DNA from: JBBSVE01 sp038233815
GTDB lineage: Bacteria > Pseudomonadota > Alphaproteobacteria > Rhodobacterales > Rhodobacteraceae
Length of the DNA: 64,000 bases
Direction of reading: 5' to 3'
Assembly (NCBI GenBank): GCA_038233815.1
Contig: JBBSVE010000001.1
Span: forward strand, 16,456-80,455
Part shown: piece by piece, positions 17,460 through 26,375 of the stretch
Position numbering within the stretch: the first letter of the stretch is position 1
Layout: each line of letters opens with the position of its first letter
The notes under the pieces: model-generated
Seen by the model: only the letters and a program-made list of their open reading frames with translations
The model's database searches: none
Told to the model about the DNA's origin: nothing
Position numbers and translations under genes: made by a program

Positions 17460-19003
17460 CCGCGCCGCTCCAGCACCATGAGTTGCAGCGCGGTGCGGCG
17501 GGCGACAGACTCCAGCCCGATGCGGCGCAGGAGCGTCAGCCCTTCGGTCACGCCACGCACATCGCCTTCGGTGCCGGTGGCGATCCGGTCCATGGCGTCG
17601 AGCACCGCCTCACCGATGCGCTTCTGGTCCAGCAGGGCCGCCAGATCGGCGGGCAGGGTTGCGTCGCCGAATGCGGCGGCGATCGCGCGGGCCATGCCGT
17701 CGGGGACCGGAACGCCCACCAGATCGCCGCGCGCGAGGCCGGACAGGAACCGTTCCTCGTCGTCCACCGGGGTCCGCGCCCGCGCCGCAGTCTCGTAGAG
17801 CGGAGAGATCAATGCCACGCGAAAGGCCACCGCAGATTCGCGCGCGGGCAGGTCCGGTCGCAACAATCGTGCGGCGAAGAGGCGCGCGAACGGGGCCTCC
17901 GTTTCCGCCTCCTTCATCGCGCCCCACGCCGGGGGCAAGGCCGAGGCTATCGCCTCCGCCTTGCCCGAACGCGCCGCTGCATCGAGCCGTTGAAAGGCAG
18001 CAATCCGGTCCCAGATGCCGCCCGAGGCCGCCGGTTCGCGCGCGGTCAGGATCGCCTCCATCACGCTGGGGTCCAGATCGCCGGCCCGTGCCAACCGCTC
18101 CACCGCCTCGCACTGCGCTTTCCAGCCCGCGGTATCGCGCAGGTCGATATGCGAAAAGGCCAGCGGCAGCGTCGCCGTCGGCGGCGCCTCGCCCGAGGCG
18201 TCGAGCATGCGCCATACCAGCGGCGTGATCCGGGGCGGCGGCAACAGGTCGTCGCCCTCCTCCGCCAGATCGGGATCGAGAAACCGCGAGACGAGGCGGT
18301 CTTCCGACGGGGTCACGTAATCCAGCGCCTGCGCCATACGAAGGGTCAGGGCCGCCGCATTCCAGTCCCCGGTGCGCGCAAGGCAGAAAATACGCGCGGG
18401 ATAGGTCGGCGACAGGTCCGGGGTCGCGCGCAGAATCTCGCAGGCATGATCCTCGGTCCCGAGCAGCAGCGCCACGTCGAATGCACGGCGAAAGAGCGTC
18501 GGTGTCATCGGTCCCGACGCATCGAGCAGCGCCTGTGCCTGATCGAGAGCGCCGAGTTCCAAGAGCTTGTCGATCCGCGCCAGCAGCAGCGTGCTGCCAT
18601 TGGCCGAATCGGCCGGTGCCCGGGCGCGGGCCAGAAGTACCGAGATCAGCAGATCCTGCAGTGCCGGCACCGCACCCGGCCGCTCCCGCGTGATCCGGGC
18701 CGCGATTTCCGCCGTCCGCCCGATGCCCCAGAGGTCGCGCGGCAGACCCGTCTGCGCCGGGACGAGCACGCCCGAGCCGTCCGGTGCCGGCCCGTCGAGC
18801 GTCGACGTCACGACGTCCTGCGGCAGCGCCTTGCCTTCGGGCGCCACCGCTTTTTCCGATCCGCGGGTGCGGACCTTGGAACCCGCCGGCATCACCACCG
18901 ATTTGGAAAGCCAGTCGATTGCACTCAGCGGTTGCTGGGCGCCGAGCGGCGTCGCGAGCACCAGCGCCGCACAGACCAAGATAGGCAGCCGCCTATCGGG
19001 CAT
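17456..19003 (-). CDS. Conserved hypothetical exported protein
   Basis: This is a 515-residue protein that I do not recognise as a named family. A signal peptide (LPILVCAALVLATPLGAQ, cleavage near residue 23) suggests a periplasmic location. The rest is rich in alanine and leucine and looks all-helical, with segments such as LLLARIDKLLELGALDQAQALLDASG that resemble TPR-like or HEAT-like repeats. The stop overlaps the xerD start (ATGA). A 44-residue membrane protein gene overlaps its own start. The three form one leftward unit, divergent from aroK-aroB. Confidence 0.7.
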   Translation of the reverse strand: MPDRRLPILVCAALVLATPLGAQQPLSAIDWLSKSVVMPAGSKVRTRGSEKAVAPEGKALPQDVVTSTLDGPAPDGSGVLVPAQTGLPRDLWGIGRTAEIAARITRERPGAVPALQDLLISVLLARARAPADSANGSTLLLARIDKLLELGALDQAQALLDASGPMTPTLFRRAFDVALLLGTEDHACEILRATPDLSPTYPARIFCLARTGDWNAAALTLRMAQALDYVTPSEDRLVSRFLDPDLAEEGDDLLPPPRITPLVWRMLDASGEAPPTATLPLAFSHIDLRDTAGWKAQCEAVERLARAGDLDPSVMEAILTAREPAASGGIWDRIAAFQRLDAAARSGKAEAIASALPPAWGAMKEAETEAPFARLFAARLLRPDLPARESAVAFRVALISPLYETAARARTPVDDEERFLSGLARGDLVGVPVPDGMARAIAAAFGDATLPADLAALLDQKRIGEAVLDAMDRIATGTEGDVRGVTEGLTLLRRIGLESVARRTALQLMVLERRG

Positions 19004-19127
19004 CGAGCACCACGGGCTTGGAGACGGTTTCCTGACGCGGCGACAGATCGCCCAGATACGCGTAGGCCACGAGGCCGATCAGCGCCAGAACGACAAGCAG
19101 CAGCAGGAACCGGATCAGCTTTCCCAT
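18993..19127 (-). CDS. Small single-pass membrane protein (44 aa)
   Basis: This is a short frame of 44 residues, starting MGKLIRFLLLLVVLALIGLV and ending in PVVLDAR. It has one transmembrane helix with a positive N-terminus and a polar tail. A second ATG lies one codon upstream (19130). Its end overlaps the start of the exported protein gene by 11 nt, which suggests translational coupling. A GGGAGAG stretch precedes the start. It is too short for most automatic calls. The function is unknown, but its placement at the head of the xerD unit suggests a real gene. Confidence 0.6.
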   Translation of the reverse strand: MGKLIRFLLLLVVLALIGLVAYAYLGDLSPRQETVSKPVVLDAR

Positions 19128-19234
19128 CATCGCCGCACTCTCCCGCCTCGTCGTTCCGACCGCGTGGGGCTATGCCCCCGCAATGCTCGTTTGCGGCAGA
19201 CTATAGCGGGCATGCCGCGCGACTTCACGCCCCT

Positions 19235-19251
19235 TCGGCGATATTATCGCC
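19235..19251. promoter_or_regulatory. 17-bp perfect palindrome in the xerD-unit/aroK divergent region
   Basis: CGGCGATA and TATCGCCG flank a single T. The site sits in the 238-bp gap between the small membrane protein gene and aroK. Its size and symmetry suit a dimeric regulator operator, though a short cruciform or hairpin is also possible. No function is known to me. Confidence 0.4.
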
Positions 19252-19368
19252 GGGCGTGCGCGAAAGACGCGCGCACCGGGTCCGGTCCGCTTGCCCGCGA
19301 CGGGACTGGACAGGGATCGGACGCGCCCGCTATTGGGTCAGGGACGGTCTCACGCCGGGCGGGGCGGC

Positions 19369-19905
19369 ATGCGTTTGATGAAACCGGTGGTGATGGTTGG
19401 CATGATGGGGGCGGGCAAGACTGCCGTCGGCTCCCAGCTTGCACGCACGCTCCGCGTTCCCTTCCTCGATTCGGACGAGGAGATCGTGCGCGCGGCCAAC
19501 CTCTCCATCGCCGAGATTTTCGAGCGCGAGGGCGAGCCGTTCTTTCGCGAGAAGGAGGCGCTGGTCCTGTCGCGCCTGCTTGACGGGCAGCCCGCGATCC
19601 TTTCCACCGGGGGCGGGGCGTTTTTGTCGGCGGACAACCGCGCGCGGATCGCGGCCGCCGGGGTCTCCGTCTGGCTGCGCGCCGACCTCGACCTGCTGTG
19701 GCAGCGGGTCCGGCACCGCACGACACGACCACTTTTGCAGACCCCGGAACCGAAGGAAACCTTGCGCGCGCTGGTCCGGACCCGCGATCCGGTCTATGCG
19801 CTGGCCGACCTCGCCGTGGATGCGGAGCCGGGCCTGTCGATCGAAGCCACGGCGCGGCGCGTGGTGGAGGCGCTGCGTGGGCGCGAGGATATGCTGGAGG
19901 TGTGA
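19369..19905 (+). CDS. aroK: Shikimate kinase
   Basis: This 178-residue enzyme phosphorylates shikimate to shikimate-3-phosphate in the aromatic amino acid pathway. The P-loop GMMGAGKT is at residues 11-18, the substrate aspartates at 34 and 36 (LDSDEEI), Arg60 in PFFREKE, and Gly81-83 in STGGGAF. The start at 19369 or the ATG three codons later both fit; the longer upstream frame does not. It overlaps aroB by 1 nt at TGATG, a common aroK-aroB arrangement. Confidence 0.92.
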   Translation: MRLMKPVVMVGMMGAGKTAVGSQLARTLRVPFLDSDEEIVRAANLSIAEIFEREGEPFFREKEALVLSRLLDGQPAILSTGGGAFLSADNRARIAAAGVSVWLRADLDLLWQRVRHRTTRPLLQTPEPKETLRALVRTRDPVYALADLAVDAEPGLSIEATARRVVEALRGREDMLEV

Positions 19906-21017
19906 TGGGGCAGGTGGACCGGATCGCGGTGGAGCTGGGCGCGCGCCGCTACGAGGTGCGGATCGGGTCGGGACTGATCGACCGCGCCGGGGTCGAGGTG
20001 GCGCCGTTGCTGCGCCGCCCCCGCGTCGCGGTGGTGACGGATGAGACGGTGGCCGCGCTCCATCTGGACCGGCTCCGGGCGGCGTTTGCGGGGCAGGGGA
20101 TCGCGGTGGCGTCGCTCTCCCTGCCGCCGGGCGAGAGCACCAAGAGCTGGGACCATCTGGGCCGCACGGTGGAGTGGCTGCTATCCGAACGGATCGAGCG
20201 GCGCGATGTCGTCGTGGCCGTCGGCGGCGGCGTCATCGGCGACCTTGCGGGCTTTGCGGCGGCGATCCTGCGCCGCGGCGTGCGGTTCGTGCAGATCCCC
20301 ACGACGCTGCTGGCGCAGGTCGACAGCTCCGTCGGCGGCAAGACGGGGATCAACTCCGGCTACGGCAAGAACCTGATCGGCGCGTTCCACCAGCCCTCAC
20401 TCGTGTTGGCCGACGTGGATGCGCTGGGCACGCTGTCCTCCCGCGATTTCCTCGCGGGCTACGGCGAGGTCGTGAAATACGGGCTGTTGGGCGATGCCGA
20501 TTTCTTCGACTGGCTGGAGGCGAACGCGCCCGCGATGGCCGCGGGCGACACGGCGTTGCGTCAGCGCGCCATCGTGCGGTCGGTGGAAATGAAGGCCGCC
20601 ATCGTCGCGCGGGACGAGACGGAGGAAGGCGAGCGCGCACTTCTCAACCTCGGCCACACCTTCTGTCATGCGTTGGAAAAGGCCACCGGCTACGGCGACC
20701 GCCTTCTCCATGGCGAGGGCGTGGCGATCGGCTGCGCGCTGGCCTTCGATCTGAGCGCGCGGCTCGGCCTGTGCTCGCAGGAGGAGCCGGGGCGGGTCCG
20801 CGCGCATCTGTCACGGCTCGGGATGCGCACCGATCCGCGCGACATTCCGGGCGATCTGCCGGGGCCGGAGGCGCTGCTGGCACTGATGGGACAGGATAAG
20901 AAGGTGGTGGACGGGCGCCTGCGCTTTATCCTCGCCCGTGGGATCGGGAAGGCGTTCGTGGCCGACGACGTGCCCGAGGCCGCCGTGCTGGACACGCTGC
21001 GCAACGTCGGTCTGTAA
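19905..21017 (+). CDS. aroB: 3-dehydroquinate synthase
   Basis: This is a 370-residue NAD- and metal-dependent enzyme converting DAHP to 3-dehydroquinate. Typical motifs are VGGGVIGDLAGFAAAILRRG, PTTLLAQVDSSVGGKTGIN, KNLIGAFHQP, EVVKYG, and the metal ligands in NLGHTFCHALE and HGEGVAIG. The ATG overlaps the aroK stop and is preceded by GGAGG. It is followed directly by tRNA-Gln on the other strand. Confidence 0.93.
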   Translation: MGQVDRIAVELGARRYEVRIGSGLIDRAGVEVAPLLRRPRVAVVTDETVAALHLDRLRAAFAGQGIAVASLSLPPGESTKSWDHLGRTVEWLLSERIERRDVVVAVGGGVIGDLAGFAAAILRRGVRFVQIPTTLLAQVDSSVGGKTGINSGYGKNLIGAFHQPSLVLADVDALGTLSSRDFLAGYGEVVKYGLLGDADFFDWLEANAPAMAAGDTALRQRAIVRSVEMKAAIVARDETEEGERALLNLGHTFCHALEKATGYGDRLLHGEGVAIGCALAFDLSARLGLCSQEEPGRVRAHLSRLGMRTDPRDIPGDLPGPEALLALMGQDKKVVDGRLRFILARGIGKAFVADDVPEAAVLDTLRNVGL

Positions 21018-21023
21018 GGGCAG

Positions 21024-21098
21024 TGGCTGGGGCGGGAGGGATCGAACCTCCGTATGTCGGTACCAAAAACCGATGCCTTACCGCTTGGCTACGCCCCA
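21024..21098 (-). tRNA. tRNA-Gln (anticodon TTG)
   Basis: The minus strand gives a complete cloverleaf of 75 nt with an encoded CCA. The acceptor TGGGGCG pairs with CGCCCCA, the D arm is GCC/GGC, the anticodon loop is TTTTGGT (anticodon TTG), and the T arm is GGAGG-TTCGATC-CCTCC. It is convergent with aroB, leaving 6 nt between them. Confidence 0.95.
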
Positions 21099-21202
21099 AC
21101 TGAGCCGGGTTCTAGCGAAGCGATCCTGAGCCTGCAAGGGGGCTTGGGGCACATTGTTCGTGTGCCGTTGGCGGGACCGGACCGCCATGCTAGAGGGCTG
21201 CG

Positions 21203-22378
21203 ATGCAGGTCGATGTCGTCATCCTCGGGGCCGGTGCCGCGGGCCTTTTCGCGGCCATCGAGGCCGGTCGGCGCGGGCGGTCCGTCCTGCTCGTCGACCA
21301 TGCAAAACGCGCGGGCGAGAAGATCCGCATCTCCGGCGGCGGGCGCTGCAACTTCACCAACACCGGGATCGTGACGGATCGGTTCCTGTCGCGCAATCCC
21401 CGGTTCGCGCTCTCCGCGCTCCGCCGCTACACCGACCGCGATTTCCTCGCGCGGGTGGAGGCGCGTGGCATCGCTTGGCACGAGAAGGCGCTGGGGCAGC
21501 TCTTTTGCGACGGACCCTCGACGCAGATCGTGGCGATGCTTTTGACGGAGATCGAGGAAGCGGGCGTAATGCTCTGGCTGTCCACCGAAATCCAGAGCGT
21601 CGCGGCGGAGGGGAAGGGGTTCGCCGTTGCCACCTCCCGCGGCGTGGTTCGCGCGCAGGCTTGCGTCGTGGCGACCGGCGGCAAGTCGATCCCGAAAATG
21701 GGCGCCACCGCCTTCGGCTACCGGATCGCCGCGCAGTTCGGCGTGCCGGTGGTGGAGACGCGCCCGGCACTGGTGCCGCTGACCTTCGCCGCGCAGGATC
21801 TGGCGGGGCTGGCACCGCTCGCCGGTCTGTCGGTCGAAGGTGGCGTGACCTGCGACGGCACACGGTTCGACGAGGGGCTGCTTTTTACCCATCGCGGGCT
21901 ATCGGGGCCTGCGGTGCTCCAGATCTCCTCCTACTGGCGCGAGGGAGGGGCGATCACGGTGGATCTGGCGCGCGGGATGGAGGCCGAGGCGGCCCTGCGG
22001 ACCCAACGCGGCAAGGCCGGACGCATCGCGGTCCGCACGGCACTTGCAGGGTTCATGCCAGAACGGCTGGCGCGACATGTGGAGGACATCTCGGGACTTA
22101 CGGGAAACCTCGCCGACCAGAGCAATGCCGATCTCGCGCGGCTGGCGGGCCTCGTCCATGGCTGGCAGATGCGGCCGGTGGGCACCGAAGGCTATCGCAC
22201 CGCCGAGGTGACGCTGGGCGGCGTCGATACCGACGCGCTGGATGCGCGCACGATGGAGGCCACGGCGGTGCCGGGGCTGCATTTCGTGGGCGAGGTGGTG
22301 GACGTCACCGGCTGGCTCGGCGGATACAACTTTCAATGGGCCTGGTCGTCGGGTTGGGCGGCGGGTCAGGCCGTCTGA
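21203..22378 (+). CDS. NAD(P)/FAD-dependent oxidoreductase, BaiN/HI0933 family
   Basis: This is a 391-residue flavoprotein with an N-terminal dinucleotide-binding motif (LGAGAAGLFAAIEAGRRG) and the family signature SGGGRCNFTN near residue 49. A second FAD contact lies near the C-terminus (FVGEVVDVTGWLGGYNFQWAW). The family contains proteins of mostly unknown substrate, so I give no specific reaction. GAGGG precedes the ATG. It stands alone between tRNA-Gln and a convergent permease gene. Confidence 0.87.
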   Translation: MQVDVVILGAGAAGLFAAIEAGRRGRSVLLVDHAKRAGEKIRISGGGRCNFTNTGIVTDRFLSRNPRFALSALRRYTDRDFLARVEARGIAWHEKALGQLFCDGPSTQIVAMLLTEIEEAGVMLWLSTEIQSVAAEGKGFAVATSRGVVRAQACVVATGGKSIPKMGATAFGYRIAAQFGVPVVETRPALVPLTFAAQDLAGLAPLAGLSVEGGVTCDGTRFDEGLLFTHRGLSGPAVLQISSYWREGGAITVDLARGMEAEAALRTQRGKAGRIAVRTALAGFMPERLARHVEDISGLTGNLADQSNADLARLAGLVHGWQMRPVGTEGYRTAEVTLGGVDTDALDARTMEATAVPGLHFVGEVVDVTGWLGGYNFQWAWSSGWAAGQAV

Positions 22379-22429
22379 TCCTCCCATCTGAATGTCTGAT
22401 AATCTATATTATGTAATCGGTACGTATCC

Positions 22430-24241
22430 TCAGAACGGCCAGAAGATCAGCAGCAGCGGCATGGCAACGGCAACAATCAACGCCTCCAGCGGCAGGCCCA
22501 CGCGCCAGTAATCGCCGAACCGGAAGCCGCTGGGCCCGAGGATCAGCGTGTTGTTCTGGTGTCCGATGGGTGTGAGGAACGCGCAGGATGCGCCGACCGC
22601 CACGGCCATCAGGAAGCTGTCGGGATTGGCCTTCAGCGCGCTCGCGGTCTGGATCGCGATCGGACACATCACGGCGGCGGTGGCTGCGTTGTTCATCACG
22701 TCCGACAGGAACATCGTGACGACGAGGATCAGAAGCAGCGCCACCACCGCATTGCCCTGTGCCAGCGTCTGCATCAGGAACTGCGCCACAAGCGCCGCGG
22801 TGCCCGTCGTCTCCATTGCGCCCGCCACGGGAAAGAGCGCGCCCAGAAGCACGACGACGGGCCAGTCGACGCTTTGGTAGACGTTGCGCAGCGGGATCGT
22901 GCCGAAGACCATCGCTGCCACGACGCCACCGGTGAACGCCACCGCAGCCGGCGCAAGCCCCAGTGCCGCGACCGCGATGGCGGCCAGCATGATACCCACC
23001 GCAAGCACGGCTTTCCGACGGTTCGGCACTGAAATATCGCGCTCCGCCAGTGGCACGCAGCCTTGGGCGGAGGCGAATTCCCCCAGCGCCTCGGGCCGGC
23101 CCTGCAACAGCAGCACGTCGCCCGCCTTGAAGCGGGTGTGACGCATCCGGGCACGGGTGTCGCGACCGCGCCGGGATAGCGCCATCAGGGAAATGCTGTA
23201 GCGTGTGCGGAGCGTCAGCTCCGACGCGGAGCGCCCGATCAGATCGGCACCGGGCAGCACCACGACCTCGCGCAGCAGCGGCCCGTCATCGGGGTCCTCG
23301 GCGTCGTCCGCTTCCGGTTCCGGGGTTTTGGGCGCAATCTTTTCGACCTGCCTCAGCCCTTCGGCCTCCAGGCCAAGCGCGTCGAGCCCTTCATGCAACT
23401 CCTTCACGTCTGCCTCGAGAACGAGAATATCGTTGGCGAATATCCTGCGTCCACCATGCGGCGCTGACATCCGCACGCCGTTGCGGATCAGCGCCACGAC
23501 CTGCGCCTCGGCGGACGAAAGCACCGCCTCGATCTGGCGCAGGGTCATGCCGACGACGCGGCCGCCTTCCTGTGCCGTGGCTTCGGTCAGGTAGCTGCCG
23601 GGGTCGAAATCCTCCGCCCGCGACGGATTGCGGACCGGGACAAGTCGCCAGCCGATAAGCACCAGAAACAGGATACCCGTGACCGCAACCACGCCGCCCA
23701 CGGGGAGGAACGCGAACATCCCGAAGCCCTGCCCCGCGTCCGAGTTCGCCCGGAAGCCCGACACGATCAGGTTCGGCGGCGTGCCGATCAGCGTCGTCAT
23801 GCCGCCGAGGATGGTCCCGAAGGCCAGCGGCATGAGCATCCGCCCCGGCGTGGTGCCGAGCTTGCGCGCCATCCGCACCGCCAGCGGCATCAGGAGCGCC
23901 AGCGCGCCCACGTTGTTCATCACGGCAGACAGCGCCGCGCCGAGCCCCACCACCGACGACATGCTTTTCAGCCGCCCGCCACGCTCCGGGATCACCCGCC
24001 GCGCAATCAGGTCGATCGCCCCCGAGGTCTGCAGCGAGCGGCTGAGGACGAGGACGCAGGCCACCGTGATGACCGCCGGATTGCCGAACCCGTCAAACGC
24101 CTTGCCCGCCGGGATCACGCCCGCCGCGACCCCGGCGAGAAGGGCCGCCAGCGACACGATGTCATGCCGGAACCGGCCCCAGACGAAAAGCGCGACCGTT
24201 GCCAGCAGGATCCCGAGGATGATATAGTTCTGCGCCGTCAT
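22430..24241 (-). CDS. SLC13/DASS family permease with two TrkA-C domains
   Basis: This is a 603-residue inner-membrane protein of the divalent anion:sodium symporter type. Two blocks of membrane segments, with repeated signatures such as VMNNVGALALLMPLAV and DVMNNAATAAVMCPIA, flank a cytoplasmic insert of about residues 210-390 that holds two TrkA-C (RCK-C) domains. Likely substrates include sulfate, dicarboxylates or other anions; the sequence does not decide. The ATG follows AAGGG. It is transcribed leftwards from the tsf side but separated from tsf by a terminator. Confidence 0.83.
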   Translation of the reverse strand: MTAQNYIILGILLATVALFVWGRFRHDIVSLAALLAGVAAGVIPAGKAFDGFGNPAVITVACVLVLSRSLQTSGAIDLIARRVIPERGGRLKSMSSVVGLGAALSAVMNNVGALALLMPLAVRMARKLGTTPGRMLMPLAFGTILGGMTTLIGTPPNLIVSGFRANSDAGQGFGMFAFLPVGGVVAVTGILFLVLIGWRLVPVRNPSRAEDFDPGSYLTEATAQEGGRVVGMTLRQIEAVLSSAEAQVVALIRNGVRMSAPHGGRRIFANDILVLEADVKELHEGLDALGLEAEGLRQVEKIAPKTPEPEADDAEDPDDGPLLREVVVLPGADLIGRSASELTLRTRYSISLMALSRRGRDTRARMRHTRFKAGDVLLLQGRPEALGEFASAQGCVPLAERDISVPNRRKAVLAVGIMLAAIAVAALGLAPAAVAFTGGVVAAMVFGTIPLRNVYQSVDWPVVVLLGALFPVAGAMETTGTAALVAQFLMQTLAQGNAVVALLLILVVTMFLSDVMNNAATAAVMCPIAIQTASALKANPDSFLMAVAVGASCAFLTPIGHQNNTLILGPSGFRFGDYWRVGLPLEALIVAVAMPLLLIFWPF

Positions 24242-24332
24242 GCCCCGTACCCTTTGTCTCTATCCACCCCCGGCGCCCGGGGCCCGCAGAACACGGAGCA
24301 GGGCCGCGCGCGAAAATTGCCCCGGCGGCATG

Positions 24333-24367
24333 CAAAAGGGCGCGGCACCGATCCGGCCGCGCCCTTT
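24333..24367 (-). terminator. Rho-independent terminator after tsf
   Basis: A perfect 12-bp stem (24356-24367 with 24335-24346, 9-nt loop) lies 17 nt beyond the tsf stop on the minus strand. Its end merges into TTTT at 24337-24334. Confidence 0.8.
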
Positions 24368-24384
24368 CGCCGGATCGCTCCGGG

Positions 24385-25284
24385 TCAGTTGCCGCGTGTC
24401 TTGGCCACTTCCGCCGCGAAGTCTTCCTTTTCCTTCTCGATCCCCTCGCCCACCGCCATCCGCACGAAGCCGGTGACGGTCACGCCCGCCTCCTTTGCCG
24501 CCTGTTCCACGGTGATGTCAGGATTCATAACGAACTTCTGGCCCATCAGCGTGCTTTCCTCGAGAAACTTCTTCATCCGGCCGGGGATGATGTTGTTCTC
24601 GATCACGTTCGCAGGCTTCGGCTTGGCAGAGGCGCTGTTCTCTTCCATCGCCTTCTGGGTCTGGACGGTGCGCTCGCGCTCCATCACCGCGGGGTCGAGA
24701 TCGGCCTCCGACAGCGCCATCGGCGCGGTTGCCGCGATATGCATCGCTATCTGGCGCGCGATGCCCGTGTCGGTGCCCTTGATCGCCACCAGCACACCGA
24801 TCTTGCCCATGCCGTCGGCGGCAGCGTTGTGGACGTAGGAGGCGACGCTGTCGCCCTCCACCACCGCCATCCGGCGCAGGGTCAGGTTCTCCCCGATCCG
24901 GGCGATGTTGGCGGTCATCGTCTCGGCGACCGTCTCCTCGCCCATCGGGGCCGCGCGGAGCGCCTCGATGTCGTCCACGGTCAGGGCCACCGCAGTGACG
25001 TTCTGCACAAGCTTCTGGAAATCGGCGTTCTTCGCCACGAAATCGGTCTCGGAGTTGATCTCGACCGCAACCCCCCTGCCCGCGCGCACGGCGACGCCGA
25101 CGAGGCCTTCGGCAGCCACCCGGTCGGCCTTTTTCGCAGCCTTGGCGAGGCCTTTGGTGCGCAACCAGTCGACGGCCGCCTCCATGTCGCCGTCCGTCTC
25201 GGTCAGTGCCTTCTTCGCGTCCATCATTCCGGCGCCGGTGCTTTCACGCAGCTCCTTCACCATCTGGGCCGTGATCGTCGCCAT
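24385..25284 (-). CDS. tsf: Elongation factor Ts
   Basis: This 299-residue translation factor recharges EF-Tu with GTP. The N-terminal UBA-like domain ([21 protein letters not shown]) and the TDFVAKN motif near residue 80 are diagnostic. The dimerisation region follows. I chose the ATG after AAGGAGA. It lies 69 nt after rpsB with a hairpin in between, the usual bacterial rpsB-tsf arrangement. Confidence 0.95.
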   Translation of the reverse strand: MATITAQMVKELRESTGAGMMDAKKALTETDGDMEAAVDWLRTKGLAKAAKKADRVAAEGLVGVAVRAGRGVAVEINSETDFVAKNADFQKLVQNVTAVALTVDDIEALRAAPMGEETVAETMTANIARIGENLTLRRMAVVEGDSVASYVHNAAADGMGKIGVLVAIKGTDTGIARQIAMHIAATAPMALSEADLDPAVMERERTVQTQKAMEENSASAKPKPANVIENNIIPGRMKKFLEESTLMGQKFVMNPDITVEQAAKEAGVTVTGFVRMAVGEGIEKEKEDFAAEVAKTRGN

Positions 25285-25305
25285 CGTGGCTCTCCTTCGT
25301 CTCAT

Positions 25306-25339
25306 CGGGAAACGCCCGGCAGGACCGTGCCTGCCGGGC
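25306..25339 (-). terminator. Hairpin between rpsB and tsf (probable partial terminator)
   Basis: A perfect 10-bp stem (25330-25339 with 25314-25323, 6-nt loop) lies in the 69-nt rpsB-tsf gap. Only GTTTCCC follows, so termination would be incomplete. This suits attenuation that makes rpsB transcripts exceed tsf transcripts. Confidence 0.5.
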
Positions 25340-25353
25340 AAGGATCTGGATCG

Positions 25354-26124
25354 TCAGGCCGTCGCGGGCTCTTCGGCCAGCGCCTCCTCGACGGGCGCCT
25401 CCTCCAGGGCACCGACGTCGATGCCCGCGGCCCCCATCTGCGCCGACATGCCGTCCAGCGCCGCGCGCGAGATCAGGTCGCAATAGAGCGCGATCGCCCG
25501 CGCCGCATCGTCATTGCCCGGAATGATGTATTCGATGTCGCGGGGCGAGCAGTTCGTGTCCACGATGCCCACGACCGGAATGCCAAGCTTCTTGGCCTCG
25601 AGGATCGCCAGATCCTCCTTGCCCACGTCGATCACGACCAGCAGATCGGGAACGCCGCCCATCTCCCGAATGCCGCCGAGCGAGGCCTGCAGCTTGCCCT
25701 GCTCGCGCTCCATGTTGAGGCGCTCCTTCTTCGTCATGCCCTCGGCACCCTGCCCCATCAGCTCATCGAGCTGTTTCAGACGCTGGATCGAGTTGGAGAC
25801 GGTCTTCCAGTTCGTCAGCGTGCCACCGAGCCAGCGGTGGTTCATGTAGAACTGCGCCGACTTCTCGGCCGCCTCGGCCACGGCCTTCTGCGCCTGCCGC
25901 TTGGTGCCGACGAAGAGGATACGCCCGCCCTTGGCGACGGTGTCGCGCACGACCTTGAGCGCCTGATCCAGCAAAGGAACGGTCTGCGTCAGATCGACGA
26001 TATGGATGCCGTTGCGCTCGCCATAGATGTATTCGCCCATCTTGGGGTTCCAGCGCGCGGTCTGGTGGCCGTAGTGAACGCCCGCTTCAAGAAGCTGACG
26101 CATGGTGAACTCGGGAAGAGCCAT
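25354..26124 (-). CDS. rpsB: 30S ribosomal protein S2
   Basis: This 256-residue small-subunit protein starts [20 protein letters not shown] and carries the S2 signatures [22 protein letters not shown] and [32 protein letters not shown]. The acidic C-terminal tail ([13 protein letters not shown]) is common in alphaproteobacteria. I chose the ATG after AAGGAAAAGGC; the frame continues 31 codons upstream without similarity. It heads the rpsB-tsf operon. Confidence 0.96.
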   Translation of the reverse strand: MALPEFTMRQLLEAGVHYGHQTARWNPKMGEYIYGERNGIHIVDLTQTVPLLDQALKVVRDTVAKGGRILFVGTKRQAQKAVAEAAEKSAQFYMNHRWLGGTLTNWKTVSNSIQRLKQLDELMGQGAEGMTKKERLNMEREQGKLQASLGGIREMGGVPDLLVVIDVGKEDLAILEAKKLGIPVVGIVDTNCSPRDIEYIIPGNDDAARAIALYCDLISRAALDGMSAQMGAAGIDVGALEEAPVEEALAEEPATA

Positions 26125-26243
26125 GCCTTTTCCTTTTCCGGTTTGATCCTCGGCAGCACCGTCTTCAGACCTTTCGGTCCAACCGGCGGACGGATGCGGG
26201 ATGTCTCCCCGATCCACCCAGGCGCTGCCTGTGAAGTCCGCGG

Positions 26244-26272
26244 CTCATACGCGTCCGGTGCGCCGACCGCAA
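26244..26272 (-). promoter_or_regulatory. Candidate rpsB promoter and leader
   Basis: On the minus strand TTGCGG (26272-26267) and TATGAG (26249-26244) are 17 nt apart. This would give a leader of about 110 nt. A GNRA-type hairpin in it (GACC-GAAA-GGTC, plus-strand 26168-26179) lies 43 nt before the rpsB ATG and could take part in S2 autoregulation. Both points are inferred. Confidence 0.3.
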
Positions 26273-26375
26273 GCCTCGATCGCCGGGCTGCCGGACGGTC
26301 CGGGAAATCGACCGGCAGCCATTGTGGCCGCGCAGCGGGCCGCTTACCTTTGACGCGTTCCCCGAGGAGGCCTCG

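Noticed and set aside
19201..19368. Plus-strand frame starting MPRDFTPLRRYYRR upstream of aroK
   Set aside because: It has no ribosome site, no family similarity and no stop before aroK in that frame; the region is better read as a divergent promoter.
17063..19378. A 771-codon plus-strand frame opposite xerD and the exported protein gene
   Set aside because: It has arginine/proline-rich antisense translation; the minus-strand genes explain the region.
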